Assembly: GCA_025331435.1 (NCBI GenBank)
Contig: JAIWNI010000049.1
Span: 124,001 to 188,000, forward strand
Direction: 5' to 3'
DNA: 64,000 nucleotides
From: Choanephora cucurbitarum
Taxonomy: Eukaryota > Mucoromycota > Mucoromycetes > Mucorales > Choanephoraceae
Below are positions 47,058-56,980 of the stretch, piece after piece. Numbering within the stretch: the first letter of the stretch is position 1; every line of letters begins with the position of its first letter. The position numbers were made by a program, and so were the translations under genes. The notes below the pieces were generated by a model. It did not search any database, was not told the origin of the DNA, and saw only the letters and a list, made by a program, of their open reading frames with translations.

Positions 47058-50000
47058 CTAGAAATTAGCAGAGTCAGAGAGGAACGAGCGCTCGGCGAGG
47101 TGGCGCTCGACTTGCCAGCGAGTTTGCTGAAGAACTGCGGTATACACGAAGGCAGTGTCATTGAAGATGAAGAGCCAATGAGCACGCCAAACTTCGGATA
47201 GGGCGATGATGAGAAGGTAGCTCGCTTCAACACGAGAGGAAGGCAAACAACGAATGTTGGAGAAATTCAGGGTGGAGAGGGCAGAGAAGATAAGATCAAT
47301 AGTCGTATCAGGCCACAGAAATTCACGGATAAGATGGTCCCAGAAGAGAAACTTCGGCGGGCATCGAAAGAAAAAGTGAAAAATGTCCTCGATATCAGAA
47401 CAAAGGAGGCAGCTTGGTGGCGAGTTGAGGGAGCGAGAAAGGAAAAGGCGTGTGGGGACTTTTTGGAAAATGAGACGAAAAACAGTGTTCCGCTGGATGG
47501 TTGAGAGGGCGAGAGCCCAGAAGCGCTGCCATGAGGCTGTGGTCATGTGAGGTAAGAGGAGGAGGCGGCTGCTCGAATGCAAAGTGACCAAATGGCGGAA
47601 AGCTCTGGACGCTGATTTGGCAGAGGCAAAATGTTGGTCATCCTCGCGAATAAAAAGCCTGTGTTTGAAGGCAAAGAGGTCCAGGGAGCGACGGATTACA
47701 GGTACATGAAAAGGGTTGTAGAGGTTCAAAGAAGAGCGGGTCAAGCATTGAGAGAAAACTGGTTCTAATAGGCAAGTATTGTTGGCCAAGGCTCGGTGAA
47801 GCTTACCACTGACCGTGCGGATAGGTACAGGGAGGTCTTCTCTAGGGATGGGTGTTAGATAGTGGCCAAGAGGGTGATAACGGTACAAGTCGGAGACCAG
47901 GGCATCGCGGAGGATGGGAGACAGGCGAAACGTTGTACTGGGAATCACAACAGCTCGAAGTGGTAGGACTAGGCATTCAAGAGGGTTGGGAATGTAAGTG
48001 AACTGGCGACGAGGTATGAGATCCATCACACGACAGACCAATGAGGTAGTAGTCAGGCTTGTGCCAGGGGTAACATTAGGCCGAGCTCGAGGGAAAAGGA
48101 GACCGACGAGTGGCTGGGAAGTGTGGAAGGCGTTGCTGAGATGGGCATGAAGAAAGTCATGCACTACAGAGTGGTCTGTGCGGGGGAAAAGAAGAGGGTC
48201 AAGCCATCGATAGTAGAGGGCGGACTGCTGTAGTTCAGGATCCAAAAGCCCTAGACCACCAAATTTCTTTGAGGCTGTCAAAACATGCCAACCAAGTCGG
48301 GGGAAGATGCGGCGATTTATGAACGAGGATACTAATGAGCGTAATGTTTGCAAAGTCGATTTGGGAATGGGAAGTACGCGAAACAGGAACCAGCACTTAG
48401 AAAGTATGAGGGAATTGATAACGGTAGCCCGACCCAAGACGGAGAGGGAACGACAAGAGTGCAAGTCGGCGTCTCTCTTCAGGCAAAATAAAAATTCCGC
48501 AAGGAAGAGGTCTCGTTGAGCTTTCGATTGGATAAGAGGGAAGCCCAAGTAGATGAGAGGGGAGGGGTCGTGAGTAGTCCAAACCTTAGAAATCTGAATC
48601 GATTGTAAAGAAGAGAGCCAGTACTCATCGATTTGTCTGCCAGAGAGGGAGAAAGCTCGGACCTTGTGGAAGTTAATTTTTGCATTAGATGCTGCACAGT
48701 ACAAGTCTAAATGAGACAAGAGGCAAGTTAGATCGCTGCGATCTCGGAGAAATACAAGAGTGTCGTCCGCGTAACTCAGCAACTTGATATTGGGAAGCAA
48801 GGTGGTGCCAGCAGTGCGATGCCTAAAGGAATAGCCATTGAAGGATGGGTCTTGTAATAGGGCGCGCAGAAGTGGTTCTAAGGCAAAGTTGTACAAGATA
48901 CACGAGAGTGGATCTCCTTGCTTTAAACCACGTAGTTTAGGGACTAGAGTAGGCGCAAGGTGTCCATTCAAATTTATCTGGATTTTGTTTTGGCCGAAAA
49001 GAGTGATGATTGAGTGGATCAGAGGAGGTGGGAAAGCGAGAGATGTGAGGACAGTTTGGAGGAACTGCAGGTTAACTCGATCATACGCCTTCTCTTGGTC
49101 TAGAAGCAAGCCAATATCTGTTGAGGAAGACGGAGAGAGGAGAGAAGCATTTTCCATCAAGATAGTCGTAAGCATGCCATGGTCAGCAATGAAACGGCCA
49201 GGCATAAATCCCAATTGATGACGGTTGATAAGAGAATCAGCGACAGACAAAATACGTGCATTTACGATTCGGGTAAATATCTTATTATCGGTGTTGACTA
49301 GTTGAATGGGGCGGTAGTTGGCAGCTTGTGTGAGATCACCCTTCTTTGGAAGCAAGGTCATGAGAGATAACATCCAAGAAGCTGGAAAACTAGCGTTATT
49401 CAAGGCCTCGTTATAAATCCGCAGGACTAAAGGGCGTAAGATTGGTAGGCGAAGAAGTATGCCAAGAATCTCATAGGGTAAGCCATCAGACCCTGGGCTA
49501 CTCTTACGAGGGGAACGCCGGCTGGCCTGGGAGATTTCGTCCCAAGCGATAGGAGCAATCAGTACAGCCTGCTGCTCTGGAGACAAAAAGGTACCATCCA
49601 AACTAGAGACTAATGTACGAGTGGCAGCTTCATCCGGGTCGGTGGGGTTATACAAGTGCGTATAAAAATCAGTCATCACGGTCGTTTTGGCGTCAGTAGA
49701 AAAAACTAAGCGGGAGGTAGTGGGACTCCAGAGGGAAGGGATATCTCTTTGGTCAGCACGAGAGCAAACCAACCGCTTGAGTAAACCGGGCGATTTTTCA
49801 CCATTTTCTTTCCAATATTTGCCCGCCTGAAGAGCAGAGATCTCTGCAATCTCGGTTTGTAGAGAAGAGATGAGCTTTTCGAGGGAAGGGAGGAGAGTAG
49901 ACCAAATGGCGGTATGGCGGTATTGCCGGAAGATTCGGTTTCGCTTCGATTGAAGTTTCTTCAGCGATTTTGTGCGCCACGAGTTGCGATCCAGCTGAAA

Positions 50001-51339
50001 CGCTTTTGCAAAACCTTTGACCTCAACCTTCAAAGCATCCCATATGGCCTGTTCGGACAAGATGCATGCAGGAGAAAGGTACTGGTGTTTTTCGATCACT
50101 TGTAGGAGATGATCGATCAGGCTAGAGCGAAAGGTAGGGATTTTTGCAAGCATTGGATTGGCTTTCCAAGCACCAGGACCTCGAGAGGCCGTGGAGGTAC
50201 GGAAAGAGACAGAAAGGAGGTTGTGATCAGTCCAGGCATAGTTTACAAACTCCTGAGTAGGAGACCTAATCCGGGAGCTATGAGCTATGGAACAAAACAT
50301 ATAGTCGAGCAAATGATGGGTGCCACGTGTACTGGTGAAGGTGGGTAGGGGTTCACCCATAAAGCAGTTGTCAAAGTTGTCTCGTAAGAGGGAGAGCCAA
50401 TCCGAGTTGATGGACCCGGGCTGGCGTTGATCGTAATTAAAATCTCCCATCATGAGAATGGGGAGGTTGTTAGAGCGAAGGAAGGTCATAAGGCTGGTGT
50501 CCTGAATCAAGTCTTGAAAAAAGATGATACGAGTACTAGATTCAGCTGGAGCATAGATATTTAAGATATAGAATATAGGAGTAAGGGAAGCGGTTGAGGC
50601 AACTGTGGTGTTTTGTATGTTTAAAGAATAGGAAAAAAGGGACAAGAGGATACGATGAGACTTTTCTTTATTCTGAAAGTAAAGATGCTGTTCTAAAGTT
50701 AGATATTTCTATTCTTTATATACTAATTGATTTTCATGAATTCAATTGTGATGACTGATTATATGATTACTTAAGAATTGACAGCTTGTGCCTGGGAAAG
50801 GAACATTAATTCTCCTTAATTCTCCTTTGGTTACATTATCTGCCATTTATGATTTCCTTATGTGGATTATTCTTTATTATCCCAGCTACCGCTGCTTAAT
50901 AGATTTATTCAGTCATTATTCCTTTATACATTATTCAGATTCTTATATATGCTTATTCATAGTAGATAAACTAGTGAGAAGATTTATTATTTGATCATTC
51001 ATTTGTATTTTATGAGAAGTAGACTCAGATCACCACAGCAACTGAGGCAAGAATGAAACGGCCATCAGGGCGGGAGATATCAGGATGAGAAGAGAGTAGA
51101 ATATTGGGATTTAGGGAAACGATCCCACAGTGAGGCGTCCAAATACTGGACTTAGTTTGAAGGGAAATGTTTAGAGATTGCTTAATGAGATCGGAATGAG
51201 CATGGGTTTCTTGGAAGGAAAATATGTCGATGTTTAAGGAGCGTAGATAACGGGAAAAGGAACGAAATTTGGCTGGATTACCAGTTTTTGGTAGGCCACG
51301 ACAATTGAGTGTGGCAATTTGAACTATGTTCAAACTCAT
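47058..51339 (-). CDS. LINE ORF2: APE endonuclease and reverse transcriptase
   Basis: Nicks target DNA and reverse-transcribes the element RNA. Two coding blocks (51339-51034 and 50672-47058) read in frame if 50673-51033 is removed, giving 1305 aa. The endonuclease shows LNCRG, FQETHA, IYAPAE, GDFN, HLLDYMF and WTDHNLL. The RT follows with PGSDGLPYEIL, LLPKKGDLTQAANYRPI, LGFMPGRFIADHG, LLDQEKAYDRV, GLKQGDPLS and the catalytic SYADDT. The C-terminus carries a zinc-binding CLLCSDIEDIFHFFFRC motif and no RNase H that I can see, which fits the L1/Tx1-like side of the LINE tree more than Tad1; this is inference. The start codon overlaps the ORF1 stop (TAATG). Confidence 0.88.
50673..51033 (-). other. 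Intron-like 361-bp segment inside LINE endonuclease
   Basis: Very AT-rich compared with the LINE. On the minus strand it begins GTGATC after ASVAV and ends CTTTACTTTCAG before NKEKSHR, with a CTAAC branch-site-like string about 25-30 bases upstream of the AG. Removing it restores a phase-0 ORF2; leaving it in introduces a stop within two codons. It is either a true spliceosomal intron, an intron-mimicking insertion, or a chance insertion that kills the element. Confidence 0.65.
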
Positions 51340-52700
51340 TATTTGTCAGATGAAGGAGGGGCTGAAAGGGAATCGGATGAACCCTGACTATTATGAGCCC
51401 TGTTCTCAGTATTACGCGCTGTTTTCTGACGCTTCGCAGCATCTTTAGTTTGCTCCTTATCTACGACCATATCGTCCGTAAAATCTTCTGATGATCGGAA
51501 ATGGTCAACTGTTGCTTGACGTGCTGCTGCTAATGTGTCAAAGTCGGACGGCAAATTATGGATCTCCTCAGTTCCAGTGGATGTGCCTAAATGGTCTGCA
51601 ACTGTATGCTCGCGATGGGGATCCACCTGCATTGGATCGGAGTGCGTGCTGCTCCTAGCTGTTGAATCCAAAGCCGGAGAGGGTGCATCCTCGTTCTTCC
51701 TGTCCAATTGAGGAATGGCTTCAGTTTCCTTAACTTTGGCAGTGGGTTCCCGGTGCTTAGGTGTGTGGCTAACAGCAACGCGTTTGTGGGGAGGAGCGAT
51801 ACCATGACCGCGGCGAGGGCAATCGCGACTGATGTGTCCCCGTTCGTTACAGTGGAAACATAGGATACTAGCAAAAATCTCCGGGCAATCCGCACGGCAG
51901 TGTCCTTCTTTCTGACAAGCACGGCAGAAGAGGGGCATTTTCTCGAAGGAGAGTAAAACTGGTGGTTCATCATCATACCACGAAACTTCGCGGCAGAGGA
52001 TCTCAGGTTTGGTGGCATGTGGCTTGCTCAAATTGAGGATCACCCAGCCGTCGCCTTCAAAGACGCCATGCTGGGTTTGAAGGCATACATCCAGAACTTC
52101 TCCGAAATGTGCAAAACGTTGCAACATTTGTTCTCTCAAACGGAGAGGGTGGATCAAGGGTAATCGTTCAATCCGTACTCTCGTTACATTGGCATCAGCG
52201 GGTAAACTCTTATAACCCTTAACAACAGTGCCATCTGGGAGAGTGATACCGTCCTCTAAAAGTTGTCGGTATTCATCACATTCGACATCCCAGGTGGTTT
52301 CGTAGAAACGACGTCGAAGGTAATTACGTTCGACTTTCACTCCACCAAAAAACTTAAAATCTTTATCTGTGTTCAAAGAAGCAAAATAGGACTTCAAGGG
52401 GATGAGGTCTTGGATTTTAGTTGTCTCAATCAAAACACTGTTTTTTGCGAGCCCGGGTATGAAAGGGCGGATAGTGTCATGAAGGACATCATCTACTTGT
52501 GGTGCAAACTTGGAAGCTGATGAGCCCAAGTTGGGCTGGGAAGACGTGACGGGTGCCGTCCTGTTGGAAGGAAGACACGATCTGATCGTCGAAGCTGAAG
52601 CGACCTGAGACCAGGAGCGCGATTTTGCATTTGTTCCTCGACGACTGGTGTTGGTGCCTGAAGTCGAGTTATGGGTCGATTTTTTAGGTGAAAGAGCCAT
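51339..52700 (-). CDS. LINE ORF1: RNA-binding protein with two CCHC knuckles
   Basis: A 453-aa protein that would package the LINE RNA. The middle has a DUF4283/RRM-like fold region (RIERLPLIHPLRLREQML ... GWVILNLSKP, about 170-235). Two CCHC zinc knuckles follow: CRACQKEGHCRADC and CFHCNERGHISRDC (about 260-295). The ends are Ser/Thr-rich and charged. The stop overlaps the ORF2 start as TAATG at 51337-51341, suggesting coupled termination and restart. The ATG at 52698-52700 is essentially the first base of the inserted element. Confidence 0.88.
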   Translation of the reverse strand: MALSPKKSTHNSTSGTNTSRRGTNAKSRSWSQVASASTIRSCLPSNRTAPVTSSQPNLGSSASKFAPQVDDVLHDTIRPFIPGLAKNSVLIETTKIQDLIPLKSYFASLNTDKDFKFFGGVKVERNYLRRRFYETTWDVECDEYRQLLEDGITLPDGTVVKGYKSLPADANVTRVRIERLPLIHPLRLREQMLQRFAHFGEVLDVCLQTQHGVFEGDGWVILNLSKPHATKPEILCREVSWYDDEPPVLLSFEKMPLFCRACQKEGHCRADCPEIFASILCFHCNERGHISRDCPRRGHGIAPPHKRVAVSHTPKHREPTAKVKETEAIPQLDRKNEDAPSPALDSTARSSTHSDPMQVDPHREHTVADHLGTSTGTEEIHNLPSDFDTLAAARQATVDHFRSSEDFTDDMVVDKEQTKDAAKRQKTARNTENRAHNSQGSSDSLSAPPSSDK

Positions 52701-52701
52701 G

Positions 52702-52878
52702 AGTCAAACCTATTGAAATTGGTGTGTTTCGAAAAAATAAATGGCGGAAACTCAAAAATGAATGGCCAAAGTTGAAAAATGAGTGGCCCAAGTGGAAAAA
52801 TGATTTGTCCTTTAGTCTGTAGACAAATGTCCATAAGTGCTGAATTGACTTGGTGCAAAACCAGTTGGTTTGACTCTA
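52702..52878. repeat. Repeat X, copy 2, inner part
   Basis: Resumes AGTCAAACCTATTGAAATTG after the LINE. It shares GAATGGCCAAAGTTGAAAAA and GTGGCCCAAGTGGAAAAATG-type blocks with copy 1 up to about 52805, then differs. It ends near 52864-52878 with GGTTTGACTCTA, which is nearly the inverse of the outer end TACAGTCAAACC. The unit may therefore be a roughly 180-bp miniature element with short inverted ends and a TA duplication. Confidence 0.6.
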
Positions 52879-53088
52879 ACGTATATCACACCTAACGATT
52901 TTTTTTCCTCGATTTCGAATTCGAACTACTCTCAAGTATATATAAAAAAATCAACAACCAATCAAAAGCCTTTATTCGGCTACCATTGTTAGAAAAATTG
53001 GCTGTCTTTTTTGTTGTTGTGCAACGGGCTATTTACAAAGACTCTTTCCAGCGAGTAAGTGTGTACACATACATACAAAAAAATTGCT

Positions 53089-54897
53089 CTATGTCATTTG
53101 AAAAGGGTGATTAAATATCTTGATAACATCAAGACGTTTGAGTCGTATACGTAAACTGAAATGCGACTGCTTATTGACAGCCTTTTGATAGATTTCTTTT
53201 GTCAGGCTACTGATTAAACTACCGTTTGGCTGACTGTTGCTGTGTATCTGATAGTATTTGACCCCAAGGTCTGAAATCACCTTCATGTATATCGACTTTC
53301 TTCTTCGGGGGAATCGAATGTCATCCAAGTGAAGTGTAGAGAGGCGTGTATAAGGCATATCAATGGCAACATGGTCAGGATCTTCTTGGAATGGCTTCAA
53401 AGTAGTAGGATCAAGTACTGAGAGTGGAGCAAATCGTAATACTCTCAGCTTAGGCAGACCCTCTGAAAGTTGAAATAATGTGTGCGGAAGATAATGACAT
53501 TTCTGTAGATGTAATGTAGTAAGCGAAGGTACTGCTTGGCTTAGTTGACAGTCAACTAGATAAAATCGATTGAGACAGAGTGTCTTTAGTCTTGGACAGA
53601 CAGATAAGATGTCATCCAAGTAGTGCTTATAGACCGTGTCCGGATAGCCTATATTACGCTGTACAAAATGAGAAGGCAATTCAGCTGTGTGATTAAACTT
53701 GAGCTCTGTTAGCTTGCCGTCTAGTTTAGCGAGTGTATCGCCAAAAGGGAAAACCTGGCCCTTGTTGGTAACATTCAACAATACCACTTGTTCCCTCTTC
53801 CGGTTCTTTTCAATGACTACTTTAGAGGTATCAAAATAAACTTGACCTATACCATGATGCCTAGCTGAGAGCTCAAAGAAGTACTGTCTATCTGAAAGCC
53901 TATCAGCCATGATAGAAATGAACTCTGTCATATCTCTGAAAAAGAGTGACTCCATTGAAAAATAGTCTAGCCCTTTGACATAATCAGCAAACTCTTGTAA
54001 AGCAGCTGGGCCAAAGGGTTTGTATTCTATTTGCTGACTGAAGGGCACATCATGTAGTCGCTTCAGGTTAGGAAATTTCTTCATGATATACCGAAGTGCA
54101 TTAACAGACAAGGTGATACCCTTCAAATCAAGCTCGCATACAGTTGGACTAGGCTTGACTTCTGTTAAGCCTTCTGAGTTGAGATAGGCTTCAAGATATG
54201 TGTATTCTGGGTCGATGAAGATATGCTTTAGACAGGGAAAGTTGTCTATAAGCTTGTCTAATTCAAGTCGCAAATGATGTAGATCGCCCACTCTTAATGT
54301 CTCTACCTGCCGAAAGTCACCCAAGGATTGAACCAATAAATTGGAAGTGCTTGTGCTAGTGCCATAAGCAAACAGTTCGATTTCTTTCATGTTCTTTCTA
54401 AGGATGTGGATCGTCTTGGAGTAATTTTCTCCTGCCTTTGAGCTTTCTGTTGAACGTGGCAGTGTGTTTAAATGCTTCCAGTGCCCCATAGAGCAGTTCT
54501 TGTACATCCATTCCCAAAAAACATTTTCCAATAGCTGAAACTCGAGTACCTCAAGGTTGGGACAGACAGTCGGTAAAGCTGTGATATCAACACCGGGCGA
54601 AAAGGCAAAGTTAAAGTTAATAAAACACGTCGTAATAACACTTTTCTTTCGAATAATATTAAAGCCTTCATTCTTAATGTCCAATCGCTTCACAAGCTTT
54701 CCTAATGGACCGGAAGCTACTTTCAGAAAGCCACTCATCTCATTACGATACTGAATAGTCACGTTGGTATAAGCCTTTCTTTGACAAATGGTTGACCAGT
54801 TGCGACATACACACTGACACTGCATAATGTCGCGAGAATTTAGATAATCAAGCATGATGATTAGTACTTCTTGGGGGAGAGAATGCCATGCTGTCAT
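53089..54897 (-). CDS. F-box / leucine-rich-repeat protein
   Basis: A single-exon 602-aa protein. The N-terminal F-box (WHSLPQEVLIIMLDYLNSRD then CQCVCRNWSTIC, residues 4-40) would bind Skp1 in an SCF ubiquitin ligase. The rest has irregular leucine-rich repeats (CPNLEVLEF, FPNLKRLHDV, CPRLKTLCLNRF, VPSLTTLHLQKC, LPKLRVLRF) that would recognise a substrate, which is unknown. The frame is fully open with ordinary composition, so the gene looks intact. It stands between repeat X copy 2 and the VPS8 pseudogene and could have been moved with them. Such F-box/LRR genes are often numerous in these fungi, so a specific orthologue cannot be named. Confidence 0.88.
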   Translation of the reverse strand: MTAWHSLPQEVLIIMLDYLNSRDIMQCQCVCRNWSTICQRKAYTNVTIQYRNEMSGFLKVASGPLGKLVKRLDIKNEGFNIIRKKSVITTCFINFNFAFSPGVDITALPTVCPNLEVLEFQLLENVFWEWMYKNCSMGHWKHLNTLPRSTESSKAGENYSKTIHILRKNMKEIELFAYGTSTSTSNLLVQSLGDFRQVETLRVGDLHHLRLELDKLIDNFPCLKHIFIDPEYTYLEAYLNSEGLTEVKPSPTVCELDLKGITLSVNALRYIMKKFPNLKRLHDVPFSQQIEYKPFGPAALQEFADYVKGLDYFSMESLFFRDMTEFISIMADRLSDRQYFFELSARHHGIGQVYFDTSKVVIEKNRKREQVVLLNVTNKGQVFPFGDTLAKLDGKLTELKFNHTAELPSHFVQRNIGYPDTVYKHYLDDILSVCPRLKTLCLNRFYLVDCQLSQAVPSLTTLHLQKCHYLPHTLFQLSEGLPKLRVLRFAPLSVLDPTTLKPFQEDPDHVAIDMPYTRLSTLHLDDIRFPRRRKSIYMKVISDLGVKYYQIHSNSQPNGSLISSLTKEIYQKAVNKQSHFSLRIRLKRLDVIKIFNHPFQMT

Positions 54898-55289
54898 TCT
54901 TTATATGTACATACACTTGCACTTTAGGCAAGTTTTGTTTTCAAAAAAAAAAAGAAGAAAAGAAAAGAAAAGAAACAAAAGATTTTTGGATTTCCCCACT
55001 CCAATTCACTAAATTCAGGTTTACCTGCAGCCGCTATCAACAATTCGCATCTACGTCCCGACAGCAATTAATCAATGCAATAAGAATTTGCTGTTTTTTG
55101 GGCAATCAATAAAAGTAGCAAAAAGCAATAGCAATGAATTGAACTGAACTGAAGAAAGAAGAGTAAGTGCAAATCAAAGTCTGAGAAAAAGCATCTCCTG
55201 TAAAAGCCAAAAACTAGGGTGTGATTGCATTACAAGCTCAATAATAATAGTTAAAAAAAAAAGGATATAGATCTTTATTATCAATCACT
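54898..55289. other. Intergenic, upstream of F-box gene
   Basis: Holds the F-box gene promoter (minus strand) and the 3' flank of the VPS8 pseudogene. A- and AG-rich near 54940-54980; no gene. Confidence 0.5.
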
Positions 55290-56917
55290 TTACTCTGCTC
55301 TTTCTTTGCCCTTTAGGGCTTTCGACAAGCTAATAGCTTCATTTGAGGATGAGCTTGTTGTGATTGGTGGTAGAGCCGGTTTTGCTTGGGGATTACCATG
55401 CTGACATATGATGCACTCTTGCACAGTTCTTAGCTGTCTGTCTAAGCATTCAGTATGAAATCCATGTCCGCAATGGAAAATAGCAAAACGCTTTCGAGTA
55501 GAGAGAGAGACTCTACGCCTACCTGCTCTTCTTCAAAGCCCTAAGCTAATGGAGGATGAAGCAAGGTGAGATCAAGGATATTGGCGCCACAAATCTCACA
55601 GACTGCCAAACAAATATCGGTCAAACAGACGGTTCGTCAGCTCTAGCAATTGCCCTTCATACTTGTATGTATCTAGCATGCTCAGGAAAATCTCTCTAAA
55701 ATCTGCAAAGGTGGTTTCACCTCGTGCTTGAGAAGTAATCAAACGTGACAAGAGGCGAGGCAGTGAGACTTGAGGAGATGTAGAGAGTAAGAGCGACGTC
55801 AAGATAGATTGCGCAGAGGACTTGAACGAGTTTACTATGCGATGGTGAATATCAGCAGGTGCCGAGACTTTGTTACTTAAAACGTTGTATATGTCGATTG
55901 ACGCTTCCACATAAGCATCCAACAGACGGAACTAGAGAGTCTCTACTACATGATCATTTTGTGCAGAATCATATTGTACACCTGCATTAGAGTCATTACC
56001 CAGGGAACTATTTTCACCGCTACCACGGCTGAGTTCAGGTATATTATCCTCCTCCAGTTCTTCATTGTCATGATCTTCTAGTCTTGCATGATATGTATTA
56101 GCAGCTAATTAGCTGCTATTTTCACAGAGGCGTGTGCCTACTCTCAAAACGCCATTGAGGCCAATAAGACAACTGTTGATGCTATTTTGTCCTTCAAATG
56201 TCCATATCTTGTCAGGGGACAGTGCTCTTTTATTATAGACAAGATCATGCTGTTCTTTTCCTTTGCCACTTCCAACATTTTATCAAGAGCACCGCTTGTA
56301 TCACCATTCTTTTCCATAATCCATACAACAGCATCGATGACACCATATTCTTCACAGCATTTTTGTATTTTTTCAAAAGAAATGTCGCTACTCAACTTTG
56401 TGCTAAAGTAGTTAAAGACACCTGAAGGATCAAATCGACACATAAGCTCAATGTAGCGCTCCTGAATAGAATTGTCCACTTGTGATGCTGTTGTTTCTCT
56501 AATCAATTCTTGATGGATATGATCAGCATCATCTTGTTCTTCCTGGTCTTCTTCAATACAAGGCTCTAACAGACCTCTCATATAAGAAAATAGTCGTTTA
56601 TCTGCTGTTACGTAGTTTTCTTCGTCATCAAATTCTTGATCTTCTTCTAAGCGGCGAATGGCATCTATATGATCACCATCCAGATAATTTTCAACAATGT
56701 ACGCTGTTTTTTTGTCCATCAATTTCCACAAACTGCGAAATTCGGATCATAAATACACGCTTGACTTCTTCTTTTTGTACCTTACTTAAATCATGAGAGC
56801 TAAGTAGGTCCTCTACACATTCAAACACCATCTCCCGACATTCATCGTCTTTTAGATAAGTTTCGACAAGCTTGCCGTATTTTTCATCACGACGATAGAC
56901 ATGCTCAATCACTTACC
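55290..56917 (-). pseudogene. VPS8 pseudogene fragment (C-terminal part)
   Basis: VPS8 is a CORVET-tethering subunit in endosome-vacuole traffic. Only its C-terminal region is present, in broken frames. A first block (56917-56735, IEHVYRRDEKYGKLVETYL) shifts frame into a second (LWKLMDKKTAYIVENYLDGD, through GVIDAVVWIMEKNGDTSGAL, to about 56145). A third has two in-frame stops, one replacing the expected Trp before FRLLDAYV near 55930, then VSLPRLLSRL, FREIFLSMLDTYKYEGQLLE and NRLFDRYLF. A further shift precedes CEICGANIL, and another precedes the RING remainder HCGHGFHTECL ... CIICQ. The N-terminal two-thirds is absent; repeat X begins just outside the fragment. At least three shifts plus stops make function very unlikely. 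An intact VPS8 should exist elsewhere. Confidence 0.85.
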
Positions 56918-56920
56918 AAA

Positions 56921-56980
56921 ATTTTTCAACTTTGGCCATTCATTTTTTCAAAAACGCCAATTTCAATAGGTTTGACTGTA
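56921..56980 (-). repeat. Repeat X, copy 3, inverted and uninterrupted
   Basis: On the minus strand this reads TACAGTCAAACCTATTGAAA and continues through GAATGGCCAAAGTTGAAAAA for about 60 bp, then stops at the VPS8 fragment. It is the empty version of the site where the other two copies carry LINE sequence, and it faces copy 2 in inverted orientation. Confidence 0.75.

Larger units (their letters stand above)
46912..52701 (-). mobile_element. Nearly full-length non-LTR retrotransposon (LINE)
   Basis: A minus-strand LINE of about 5.8 kb with poly(A) (T-run 46910-46923), a short 3' UTR, ORF2 (endonuclease plus reverse transcriptase) and ORF1 (zinc knuckles). It is flanked by AGTCAAACCTATT at 46899-46911 and 52702-52714, a 13-bp target-site duplication inside repeat X. 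ORF1's ATG is one base from the right-hand duplication, so almost no 5' UTR is present. A 361-bp intron-like segment interrupts ORF2 at 50673-51033. GC content is clearly higher than that of the surrounding genes. Confidence 0.92.

Noticed and set aside
52702..52858. Open frame on the minus strand upstream of LINE ORF1 as an ORF1 extension
   Set aside because: It runs into the LINE from repeat X, which is target DNA; the duplication at 52702 marks the element border.
55596..56912. Two or three separate small genes
   Set aside because: Together they align with consecutive parts of one VPS8 C-terminus broken by shifts and stops.
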